From: Apricaphanius iberus
Lineage: Eukaryota; Chordata; Actinopteri; Cyprinodontiformes; Aphaniidae
DNA length: 64,000 bases
Assembly (NCBI GenBank): GCA_028564705.1
Contig: JAPXFQ010000398.1
Span: 930,001-994,000 of the forward strand
Direction of reading: 5' to 3'
The notes beneath the pieces are model-generated. The model was not told the DNA's origin. It saw only the letters and a program-made list of their open reading frames with translations, and ran no database searches. Positions within the stretch are counted from its first letter, which is position 1, and each line of letters starts with the position of its first letter. This document shows positions 61,001 through 64,000 of the stretch, piece by piece. Position numbers and translations under genes: made by a program.

Positions 61001-64000
61001 AAAGGTATCAGAAGCGACATGGCGCATATACACCTCAGTCCAGCTGAAACTGAACCAAACTAGCCTACTCTTAATCGAGTTAAGACACCCAGATAAAGCT
61101 GGTGAAATACCAACATCCTCTGCACGTATATCACATCCCATGTTAGTTGAGCTATGACTAGCCTGGGTGCTCCGCTTCATGGAAGTGACGGGACCGCAGA
61201 ACTTTTTTGTATAAATAGAACACAGATACGACAACAACACAGCACCAACAATATTTGTAACACAATCAAACAGTGCATGGCGACTGTGGCTCAGGGGTTA
61301 GGAGCTCATTAGGAGCTCAGCTGCTGGTTCAAGCCCCGACTCTGCCAGTCTCTCTTTTACCCACCTGCCTACTGGTGGCGGTCAGACGGCCCAGCTATGT
61401 TCAGGCATGTTAATGGAAAGTTGAGTGGAGGGAAAAGGTGTGGTAGAAAAAGGCGCACAATCAGCAGGGATAATTGCCTCTAAGGGATATTCACAAGGTG
61501 TGGTCCAAATTTATATATTAAAAACAAAACAAGTTTGTTTATGTTCAAAAATGTATTTTTTTGGGGGCGGGTTTTATTCAACAGCACCCAAACCCTTTTG
61601 AGATATGGACTTTGTTTGGTCATCTATGCAAAATTTTGTAGACAGTGCAAGTCTTAGCCTGGATAACAATGTTCTCACTGTGTCAGGCAGCAAAAAGGGG
61701 TCGTTACTAAAAAGAAGGAAAAAAACAAACAAAAAAAACAGCCAATTAGGATAGTAACAGGAGTCCATCAGGGAGGCCTTGGCTTTAGCATACTACAATT
61801 GGAGAGCGAAATAAAAAGAAAGAGGAGATAGAAACCAACCTTTATTTGGGTATAATAGAAAACAAAGGAGAGTAAAGAGAGTAGAAATGAAGTGAGCGCA
61901 CATCAGACTAAACTGAGATCCATAAGAACATGTGGAAACAACAGCATAAAACAAATGAAGTACAAAGAAAATTACTCACCTACAGTTGCTCGGGACCTTG
62001 CAGAGTATTTTTTTATCTTGCTGCTCAGCGCCGTGTTGTCTCTTTGTGCTGTTTCATATTCTCTCTCCATTTGGGAAGACAGCTGCTGGGCAACAGCACC
62101 AAAGTAAGCTACGTTTAAAAACCTGAGGACGACCTGGGGCTCCACTACTCTGCAAAGAACCTGGAGTTCCTCTGTAAGTGCTTTGGTCACATGCTGGATT
62201 GCGTTGCAGAAACCCGTCACTAGTCTGTCAAAGCCAGTCTCACCACCTGCACAGGAGCTCATGCTTGAGTGCAGAATACCCACCACAAACTGCTCTTTCA
62301 GACCCTGGAAATACAAAAATGACATAAAAAATGCTGCACAAACTAGTTTTGCAATCAGGTTAATATCACGCAGCATTTATGAGGTTGTTTACAGTACAGA
62401 AATGATTTAAAATTGCACCTGGTAATCTCTGAGCACTTCAGATTCTGGATATAGAAAAAACAACTGCTGAAGACAGTGCACTCGCTCTTGGATGGTCGTC
62501 GTGGAAATCTGAGGGGAACCAGGATGTCCTGAGGTGTAGCACGACAGCCGGTTCACTAGGAAGCGCCGCAGCTGGAGACGCATGGCATCCCACGTCTCCT
62601 GGATTTCAAGAGGGAATAAGAAAATGTCAAAAAGACATATGCAATTACTACGTCTCGTTCAATACCAGCAAAATACAGACTGTTGATTAAACCCTCATTT
62701 CAGAACACTTAGCTGCTAAATCGAAAATTAAATTAATCAACCGAACACAGAAACATGGAACTTAATGAGAAATAAGGCCTCACCTCAAATGAAGAGTCGT
62801 CTTTCACCGTGTTTATGGTGTGGACAGAGGAGGCAGGCAGATGAGGATGAAGAGTGAAAAATGAAGAGGAAGAAGAGGATAAACAAGGAAAACAGACCCC
62901 ACACTGGGCGGAAATATTCAGCAGTAGCTGAAGTGTCACTTCTTCCTTCCCCTCTTCTTCTGATTTAAGGTACTGGTGCTGAACAAGAGAAGAATGAAGA
63001 AATATGTTGAACAAAAAGAGAAACTGATCTTAAGAGATCACAAAAAACTGAAAATTTTGTATTTGGATGTAGAAGTCTTTCCACTTATAGCTGAAATCTG
63101 AAGCTAGGTGGCAATGGGTTATATTATGGAGAACTGGAGTACAGGGGTTGAAGGCAAATAGACAATAAACATTCACATGTTTGCAGATCTACTCCATTGA
63201 ATCCAAATCATACTGTGAAATTTGGGTTGTGATGTGACAAAAATTGGAAATGTTCAAGGGGTACAAGTACTTTTACTAACTACTGCAAACAATACACAGA
63301 AGTTGGACCAAAACTGACAGCACGCCTTGCTTCAGAACTGTACTTGTAATGGATTTGTAACATAACATATATAATTTGGAAAGTATTAATTATTCTAAGT
63401 ATGTGTTTATGCACAGTAATAAGTGCAGGTTTAGTTTCACCATCCATCAGTTAGATCTAAAACAATAGGATCCAGTTGAACTTCCTTCAAATCGTTCAAT
63501 ATGGCCTCAAGGATATTTGCCAAGAATCCAGGCATAACTGTTTCAGGTTTCAAGACTTAAACCTTAAACACCAGCAGTAGAACAGCGCTGATAATAATTC
63601 AACTTATTCATTGCCTTTATTAACCCAATTTAGAGGTCTTCAACCTTCTGCTCAATAGTCACATCTAGCCTTTTAGTACCTCCACCATGGATCTTAAAGA
63701 AAATGTGGTTTTAGCTGTGCTTATGTATTTATGCAATATCCACATATTTTATGTGGTTTCAAACCATATTTTATTTCACAACAAAAGTCAGTAATTGCTC
63801 TTTGGACTGAAAAATTGTTGATATTTGACCTAATGCAAACTTTACCAAACTTTTGAAGAAGTCTTGAAGGTCTATGGAATGAGGCTTCAGGGTGTTTTGT
63901 GCTCTTATGTTAAACCACTGAGAGACCTCTGTGGGACTGGGTGGACGATCCCCCATTCTGGACTCTCCCATTTTGGCCTGGAGCTCCTTCAGCTGTAGTT
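15990..64000 (-). CDS. kiaa0825: KIAA0825 ortholog (DUF4495 family), 20 visible coding exons, partial at both ends
   Basis: Twenty minus-strand exons (listed individually) join in one frame with matching phases and GT-AG borders, giving about 1,210 codons. Segments read colinearly with human KIAA0825 as I remember it: [77 protein letters not shown]. The human protein is about 1,275 residues, belongs to DUF4495 and has no assigned reaction; it is linked to postaxial polydactyly A10. No signal peptide or membrane segment was recognised, and the protein looks helical and soluble. The first ~50 codons lie past position 64000. The last visible exon ends in phase 2 before a good donor, so at least one more coding exon is missing. 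Identity is firm; function is unknown. Confidence 0.95.
16557..16666. repeat. Compound (ATCC)n(ATAC)n(AC)n(ATCC)n microsatellite
   Basis: CATC units, then CATA units, CA units and CATC units again. Long chance open frames on both strands (IHPS..., GWMD...) are repeat artefacts. Confidence 0.95.
17078..18864. mobile_element. Tc1-like element, decayed, with a nested insertion
   Basis: The ends are inverted: TAGTGTCTTGCAAAAGTA on the left and the complement of CAGTTGCCTTGTATC...AGTATTCATACC on the right. Internal landmarks of the family are present (CACTGGGCATTCTAACAC; CCTTCACAGAACAGCTGTGT; GAGTAAAGGGGGCTGAGTAC). The middle of the transposase is gone and is replaced by the element at 17445-18384. 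Confidence 0.75.
17445..18384. mobile_element. Non-autonomous DNA element nested in the Tc1 copy, 5-bp duplication AGTCT
   Basis: The termini are inverted TAAAGGTTGTATACGGAACA and the complement of TAAAGGTTGGATATGGAACA. They are flanked by AGTCT at 17440-17444 and 18385-18389. A relative in opposite orientation lies at 58455. This copy has about 290 bp more in the middle. Superfamily not assigned. Confidence 0.75.
19335..19481 (-). CDS. kiaa0825: KIAA0825 visible exon 19
   Basis: Forty-nine codons, phase 0/0. It encodes [20 protein letters not shown], then [20 protein letters not shown] and KLDQ; human has QLFSMNSSEEKPL...SAFNPFHVYKVFSENMLDQ. The acceptor AATGCAG and the donor GTTTGT are acceptable. 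Confidence 0.92.
20034..20178 (-). CDS. kiaa0825: KIAA0825 visible exon 18
   Basis: A 145-bp exon, phase 2 in and phase 0 out. It contains [20 protein letters not shown] and [17 protein letters not shown]. This is the best-conserved segment seen; human reads [36 protein letters not shown]. Confidence 0.97.
20818..20995 (+). repeat. tRNA-derived SINE
   Basis: GGGCGACTGTGGCTTGATCG, GGTAGAG, TTGTAATCGG and GGCTCAATTCCAGC form a degenerate tRNA head with A and B boxes. The body reads CACATGTTGATGTGCCCCTAG. Not a functional tRNA: the stems do not pair well and it continues into a SINE body. Confidence 0.65.
21820..22040. promoter_or_regulatory. Candidate conserved non-coding element
   Basis: Dense unique sequence with GCGGGGTGATTAATGAGGGC, CCTATCAATCATGTCATTAG and ACAATAATCTTCTCC. 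Several homeodomain/PBX-like cores lie within 220 bp. It looks like the NR2F1-region enhancers expected around this gene, but that is inference. Confidence 0.33.
23126..23232 (-). CDS. kiaa0825: KIAA0825 visible exon 17
   Basis: A 107-bp exon, phase 0 in and phase 2 out, with a GTGAGA donor. It encodes [20 protein letters not shown] and [15 protein letters not shown], matching human IQKVIQNIEQQKPNWIESQLLKARKLSTA. Confidence 0.94.
23483..23772 (-). CDS. kiaa0825: KIAA0825 visible exon 16
   Basis: A 290-bp exon, phase 1 in and phase 0 out. It encodes [20 protein letters not shown], then [20 protein letters not shown] and [20 protein letters not shown]. Human reads [35 protein letters not shown]...AGLLVWNLIVIICRIFED. 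It is strongly helical. The intron to exon 15 is 98 bp. Confidence 0.95.
23871..24104 (-). CDS. kiaa0825: KIAA0825 visible exon 15
   Basis: A 234-bp exon, phase 1 in and out. It contains [20 protein letters not shown] and [20 protein letters not shown], matching human IPDSLLESMPKEWNY. Two donors 6 bp apart both keep the frame; GTAAGG at 23870 is stronger than GTAAAA upstream, so I used it. The alternative would drop two residues. Confidence 0.92.
24290..25140. mobile_element. Tc1-like fragments, heavily decayed
   Basis: The block at 24340-24460 resembles the transposase region (TTTATGGTCAGCAAAAACAA; AGCATGGTCATGGCAGAATC). The block at 24950-25075 resembles the 5' coding region in reverse (TACAGCAATTAAACTCTTTG; GAGGTTGGAAGGCCTCCTTG). 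A 68-codon open frame at 24538-24744 has no recognised motif. Divergence is high. Confidence 0.45.
27520..27625 (+). mobile_element. Tc1-like transposase fragment
   Basis: TAATGTTTGGTCTGACGAC, then GAGATGTCTGAATGTAATAC and TTGGGAGAAAATTAA, parallel the W-S-D-E-T region of Tc1 transposases. Only about 100 bp remain. Confidence 0.45.
27861..28040 (-). CDS. kiaa0825: KIAA0825 visible exon 14
   Basis: A 180-bp exon, phase 1 in and out. It encodes [20 protein letters not shown], then [20 protein letters not shown]. Human has SLMEAIFKILYHCN...VFVSYMEEEQLWDFLYN. The acceptor is TTGTTTCCAG and the donor GTAATA. Confidence 0.92.
28636..28749. repeat. (GT)n microsatellite with TATA interruptions
   Basis: About 110 bp of GT units broken by ATAT and GC. 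Neighbouring long open frames (CVCVCV, HTHTHT) are artefacts. Confidence 0.96.
29050..29350. promoter_or_regulatory. Candidate conserved non-coding element
   Basis: Non-repetitive block with TGATAATTGGTCCTTAAGG, GGCTAACATTAATTTCCACT and TTTTAATAATGATCCCATTA in intron 13. Inferred from texture. Confidence 0.3.
30290..30560. promoter_or_regulatory. Candidate conserved non-coding element, the strongest by eye in this intron
   Basis: CTGCTTAATTATCCCGTCAC, CCAGATAACAGGAGAG, GTGTTGATTTACGGCAGC and TTATTAATGAGGTCGC occur in 200 bp without repeats or an open frame. This density of homeodomain, GATA and bHLH-like cores is typical of vertebrate developmental enhancers. Confidence 0.35.
30984..31123 (-). 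CDS. kiaa0825: KIAA0825 visible exon 13
   Basis: A 140-bp exon, phase 2 in and phase 1 out, with a GTGAGT donor. It encodes [20 protein letters not shown], then [20 protein letters not shown], matching human [33 protein letters not shown]. Confidence 0.93.
31124..33781 (-). other. kiaa0825: KIAA0825 intron between exons 12 and 13
   Basis: A 2,658-bp intron; nearly half is the Tc1-like copy. The remainder (31124-32446) is unassigned unique DNA. Confidence 0.6.
32447..33713. mobile_element. Tc1-like element, internally deleted
   Basis: Left end GCCTTGTAAGAGTATTTACA; right end complement CAGTGCTCAGCAAAAGCATT, preceded by GTTTGTGGTTGTAACGTGAC. Internal family landmarks are CAATTACAGCTACAACCCTT, TTGGAGTATGTCTCAAAGC and CATTCCATTCTACCAGG. 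No open transposase. It ends 68 bp from exon 12. Confidence 0.75.
33782..33892 (-). CDS. kiaa0825: KIAA0825 visible exon 12
   Basis: A 111-bp exon, phase 2 in and out, with a GTATGT donor. It encodes [20 protein letters not shown] and [16 protein letters not shown]. Human has TFQHGLDDSASDS...YWISCISHFYPSLLR. It starts 69 bp upstream, in gene order, of the right end of a Tc1-like element. Confidence 0.88.
34169..34375 (-). CDS. kiaa0825: KIAA0825 visible exon 11
   Basis: A 207-bp exon, phase 2 in and out. It encodes [20 protein letters not shown], then [20 protein letters not shown], equivalent to human LDVTTILICTENMLWSV...LFTTLVILTSPLTELY. A glycine-containing insert ([11 protein letters not shown]) sits between the two helical halves. 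Confidence 0.93.
34376..36311 (-). other. kiaa0825: KIAA0825 intron between exons 10 and 11
   Basis: A 1,936-bp AT-rich intron. A short CTA/CTAT run lies at 36020-36048. Nothing else was assigned. Confidence 0.5.
36312..36502 (-). CDS. kiaa0825: KIAA0825 visible exon 10
   Basis: A 191-bp exon, phase 0 in and phase 2 out. It starts [20 protein letters not shown] and continues [20 protein letters not shown]; human has [35 protein letters not shown]. This is a very strong family match. Confidence 0.96.
36503..39645 (-). other. kiaa0825: KIAA0825 intron between exons 9 and 10
   Basis: A 3,143-bp intron with the Tc1 fossil at 38060-38660. A unique block lies at 38985-39440 (CACGTCTCTCTAGAGCAGCA; GGAGCCCCCGGGGCAGC), where a 70-codon open frame has no motif. 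Confidence 0.5.
38060..38660 (+). pseudogene. Tc1-like transposase fossil
   Basis: From ACATGTCCTATAGTCTGAAG to ATACAGTTTAGTAGGCA the order of a Tc1 catalytic domain is recognisable: GTTTGACCATATTAGCC, GATCCCAATTGTGAAG, CTTAAGAACAACAAAGTCAG, TTGGAGTGGCCAACACAAA, AATTTGTGGGCAGACCTGAA, AAGTCATACAGTTTA. Many stops and indels; only about 200 C-terminal codons' worth remain. Confidence 0.75.
39646..39796 (-). CDS. kiaa0825: KIAA0825 visible exon 9
   Basis: A 151-bp exon, phase 2 in and phase 0 out. It encodes [20 protein letters not shown] and then [20 protein letters not shown], matching human [25 protein letters not shown]. The [10 protein letters not shown] run is almost invariant between the two. 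Confidence 0.95.
39797..42442 (-). other. kiaa0825: KIAA0825 intron between exons 8 and 9
   Basis: A 2,646-bp intron with hAT MITE copy 1. The rest is AT-rich and unassigned. Confidence 0.5.
40565..40947. mobile_element. hAT-type MITE, copy 1
   Basis: Termini TAGGGAACCACCGATAC and the complement TAGGGATGCAACGATACCAC. Flanked by TAGGAAAC (40557-40564) and GAGGAAAC (40948-40955), an 8-bp duplication with one mismatch. The interior repeats GGTATCGG. Confidence 0.85.
42443..42720 (-). CDS. kiaa0825: KIAA0825 visible exon 8
   Basis: A 278-bp exon, phase 0 in and phase 2 out, with a GTAAGA donor. It encodes [20 protein letters not shown], then [20 protein letters not shown]. The match to human FCSDIMEELDTLLPLALACR and QRLQERAKEVPSKAPLKNL is strong. 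Leucine spacing suggests packed helices. Confidence 0.95.
42843..43218. mobile_element. hAT-type MITE, copy 2
   Basis: Same family and orientation as the copy at 40565. Termini TTGGGATGCACCAATAC and the complement TAGGGATGCAATGATACCAC. Flanked by CTTTGCAG (42835-42842) and CTTCGCAG (43219-43226), again 8 bp with one mismatch. The two copies sit either side of exon 8. Confidence 0.88.
45978..46089. repeat. (GAAA)n microsatellite next to exon 7
   Basis: About 27 GAAA units, nearly uninterrupted, 50 bp beyond exon 7's donor. On the sense strand of the gene it is (TTTC)n. The KERK/FFLS open frames here are artefacts. Confidence 0.97.
46140..46388 (-). CDS. kiaa0825: KIAA0825 visible exon 7
   Basis: Eighty-three codons, phase 0/0. 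It begins [19 protein letters not shown] (human LLDFGWRSAFKEVSLPM), continues [20 protein letters not shown] (human AHCVVTAIEGFSTKILQQEQ) and ends TPKMTAK. A (GAAA)n tract begins about 50 bp beyond the donor, inside the intron. Confidence 0.94.
46488..46570 (-). CDS. kiaa0825: KIAA0825 visible exon 6
   Basis: A small 83-bp exon, phase 1 in and phase 0 out. It encodes [20 protein letters not shown] and then EKLHTPE. It is lysine-rich and probably disordered, aligned with human GILEKSDREVV...SEQSLPGKE, a poorly conserved linker. Support comes from exact phase compatibility with both neighbours, a TATTAG acceptor and a GTGAGA donor. Confidence 0.85.
47440..47700. promoter_or_regulatory. Candidate conserved non-coding element
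   Basis: TTCTGGTAATTAAGCCG, TGGAATTAATGATTTGGATA, CCTTTAAAGGCTG and TGGAAATTACTCCACGC occur in a repeat-free block of intron 5. Homeodomain-type cores are dense. Inference only. Confidence 0.35.
48276..48828. mobile_element. MITE nested in the Tc1 copy
   Basis: Inverted ends: GGCCATGTCCACACATAGCC on the left and the complement GGCCCTGTCCACACGTAGCC on the right. The interior repeats CCACACATAACCG and TCCACACGCAG. It interrupts the Tc1 sequence between TAAAACAC and AGCCATGCTC. The target duplication is not clear. Confidence 0.7.
49112..50035. mobile_element. Nested DNA element with TTAA-like target, about 924 bp
   Basis: Inverted ends CGGTGCTTACAAACTGAA and the complement CGGTGCTTACACACTGAA. 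TTAA follows on the right and CTAA precedes on the left, as expected for a mutated TTAA duplication (piggyBac or Kolobok style). The interior is GC-rich compared with the host. An 83-codon minus-strand frame (49683-49934, [19 protein letters not shown]) looks protein-like but is unassigned. Confidence 0.7.
50211..50378 (-). CDS. kiaa0825: KIAA0825 visible exon 5
   Basis: Fifty-six codons' worth, entering and leaving in phase 1. It encodes [18 protein letters not shown], then [20 protein letters not shown]. Counterpart of human CLPLDKVEFLSQLIKSFMKLEKGVQELFE. The donor side abuts the right end of a decayed Tc1-like element only about 50 bp away. Confidence 0.9.
50720..50990. promoter_or_regulatory. 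Candidate conserved non-coding element near exon 5
   Basis: Non-repetitive block: ATGGATTTCCCATTTTGGAG, TGCCAAAGCCATCACCCGG, CGGCTAAATGAGCTCCGC. Overlapping open frames on both strands are a sign of composition rather than coding. About 340 bp upstream of exon 5 in gene order. Confidence 0.3.
53285..53640. promoter_or_regulatory. Candidate conserved non-coding element
   Basis: GAAAACCAATTATTAGACAC, CATGCAATAATTTAGCCAG, CTGTCATGTGATGACAGC (an inverted motif) and AATTTTATATCATCATGC. Unique, moderate GC, no open frame. Confidence 0.33.
53897..55110. mobile_element. Tc1-like element with a nested foldback element
   Basis: It starts TACAGTGGCTTGAAAAAGTG. Family landmarks are CCTGACCCATTTGGTGTG, TTCTGTGCTCATCATGATAC and TTCACAATCGTGCCTTGC. 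The right part is interrupted by the element at 54429-55066, after which TGCACTGAATTTTATTT may be the remainder. The right terminus was not seen. Confidence 0.6.
54429..55066. repeat. Foldback element with ~150-bp imperfect inverted arms and nested small palindromes
   Basis: The left arm from GTTACGGAAGCCCTGAAAGG pairs with the complement of the right arm, GTTACGACGAAAGCCCTAAA. Both continue AGGGAGAAATATTTTTTTGA and CACCAACTTTTCTTTT-like sequence. Between the arms, CAGCCCTGTAG and CTACAGGGCTGAAGTGAGAG recur in alternating orientation (54600, 54757, 54857, 54875), and a third arm-like copy lies at 54785-54840. Confidence 0.75.
56340..56500. promoter_or_regulatory. Candidate conserved non-coding element
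   Basis: GCAGAATGCATTGCAACGAC, CAGCATTTAATTAAATCCCA and CCTCTCAATAAGCCATCC in a repeat-free stretch of the large intron. Inference only. Confidence 0.28.
58455..59105. mobile_element. Non-autonomous DNA element, relative of 17445-18384
   Basis: Termini TAAAGGTTGTATATGGAACA and the complement TAAAGGTTGGAACATTTTCA. The interior matches the other copy in reverse (CCACAGGGCTTTTAGAGG; AATGACGTTACC; TTGCGGGTTGACATATACGG). No target duplication was recognised. Confidence 0.75.
60560..60740. promoter_or_regulatory. Candidate conserved non-coding element
   Basis: TTACGTGATCAAACAGCC and GCATGGCCAATTATCCCGG lie close together (CRE/E-box-like and CCAAT/homeodomain-like). Moderate GC in an AT-rich intron. 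Conservation unknown. Confidence 0.27.
61276..61425 (+). repeat. tRNA-derived SINE-like element
   Basis: ATGGCGACTGTGGCTCAGGG and GCTGGTTCAAGCCCCGAC form A- and B-box-like parts of a tRNA head, with a body TTTACCCACCTGCCTACTGG. The head is shared with the element at 20818. Confidence 0.55.
61980..62304 (-). CDS. kiaa0825: KIAA0825 visible exon 4
   Basis: A 325-bp exon with start phase 0 and end phase 1, and a perfect GTGAGT donor. It begins [18 protein letters not shown] and carries [20 protein letters not shown], matching human LCEILAPSSMVKFIKETYLD. It ends in a basic tract ([15 protein letters not shown]), like the Ser/Lys-rich stretch at the same place in human. The 11.6 kb intron that follows is the largest in the gene. 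Confidence 0.93.
62419..62598 (-). CDS. kiaa0825: KIAA0825 visible exon 3
   Basis: Sixty codons, phase 0/0. It starts [20 protein letters not shown] and ends [16 protein letters not shown], which is nearly superimposable on human MWDDIRLHLRRFLVSKL...[15 protein letters not shown]. This is one of the best-conserved blocks and places the gene without ambiguity. The intron to exon 4 is only 114 bp. Confidence 0.95.
62784..62978 (-). CDS. kiaa0825: KIAA0825 visible exon 2
   Basis: This exon has 65 codons, phase 0 at both ends, between a TTGTTCAG acceptor and a GTGAGG donor. It encodes [20 protein letters not shown], then a serine-rich stretch ending VKDDSSFE. It aligns with the human segment EQNQEEMTLDLL...VEDNSSM. 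The serine run (six consecutive S codons) is longer than I recall in human. Confidence 0.88.
63190..63285. mobile_element. Tc1-like element, right-end fragment
   Basis: TTTGGGTTGTGATGTGACAA, AATGTTCAAGGGGTACAAGT and ACTTTTACTAACTACTGC follow the conserved right end of the fish Tc1 family (GTTGTAACGTGACAAAATG...CAAGGGGTATGAATACTTTT). The rest is absent. It lies in the 867-bp intron between exons 1 and 2. Confidence 0.65.
63846..64000 (-). CDS. kiaa0825: KIAA0825 visible exon 1 (runs off the window)
   Basis: The frame is open to the window edge and encodes [13 protein letters not shown] through DLQDFFKSL. It ends in phase 0 at a GTAAAG donor. It corresponds to the human segment around EEIQSEINKQC...LIKFFKTL, so about 50 N-terminal residues are missing. 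An internal ATG gives a 66-residue open frame here, but homology continues upstream of it, so it is not the start. Confidence 0.85.

Larger units (their letters stand above)
50379..61979 (-). other. kiaa0825: KIAA0825 intron between exons 4 and 5, 11.6 kb
   Basis: The largest intron. It holds candidate regulatory blocks (50720, 53285, 56340, 60560), the Tc1/foldback nest, one MITE and one SINE. 51000-53100 has TG-rich and GA-rich patches and a short TTTC/TCTC run near 53140-53175. No exon phase is needed here (phase 1 to phase 1), and no extra exon was detected. Confidence 0.65.

Noticed and set aside
61972..62376. 134-codon single-exon protein
   Set aside because: It is exon 4 plus intron read-through on both sides; homology starts at the acceptor at 62304.
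15990..64000. Other large helical repair proteins (MMS22L, MEI1, FANCA) as identity of the minus-strand gene
   Set aside because: Exon-by-exon comparison did not fit them, whereas KIAA0825 matched in order across the whole length.

Overview
The window is vertebrate nuclear DNA, most likely from a teleost fish. It has small exons with GT-AG introns, dense Tc1/mariner, hAT, PIF/Harbinger and IS3EU DNA transposons, tRNA-derived SINEs and long microsatellites. No bacterial-type gene organisation is present. I cannot name the species.

The only host gene I can support is on the minus strand. It is the fish ortholog of KIAA0825, a large DUF4495-family protein of unknown biochemical function; human variants are linked to postaxial polydactyly type A10 (from memory). 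I reconstructed 20 consecutive coding exons between 64000 and 15990. Every splice phase matches across the 19 introns, and together they give about 1,210 codons, against about 1,275 residues in human. The first ~50 codons lie beyond the right edge. The last coding exon was not found; it should lie left of 15990, probably outside the window.

From right to left: visible exons 1-4 cluster at 61980-64000. An 11.6 kb intron (50379-61979) follows, with conserved-element-like sequence and nested DNA transposons. Exons 5-20 are then spread from 50378 to 15990, and most introns above about 1.2 kb carry at least one recognisable repeat. From 15989 to 1 there is no recognised host exon.

The most striking structure is at 10379-15543. 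It is a decayed PIF/Harbinger element (3-bp CAG target duplication) that still carries pieces of its Myb/SANT-like accessory gene on the minus strand. Intron 1 of that gene has been invaded by a complete 3,112-bp IS3EU transposon (11362-14473, perfect 6-bp CAACTG duplication). The IS3EU element encodes a transposase with an IS3-type DDE core and one intron. Its long inverted termini each contain an array of a 21-bp unit with a 10-bp palindrome (9 copies on the left, about 18 on the right). Further transposon-in-transposon nests occur at 17078-18864, 47925-50165 and 53897-55110.
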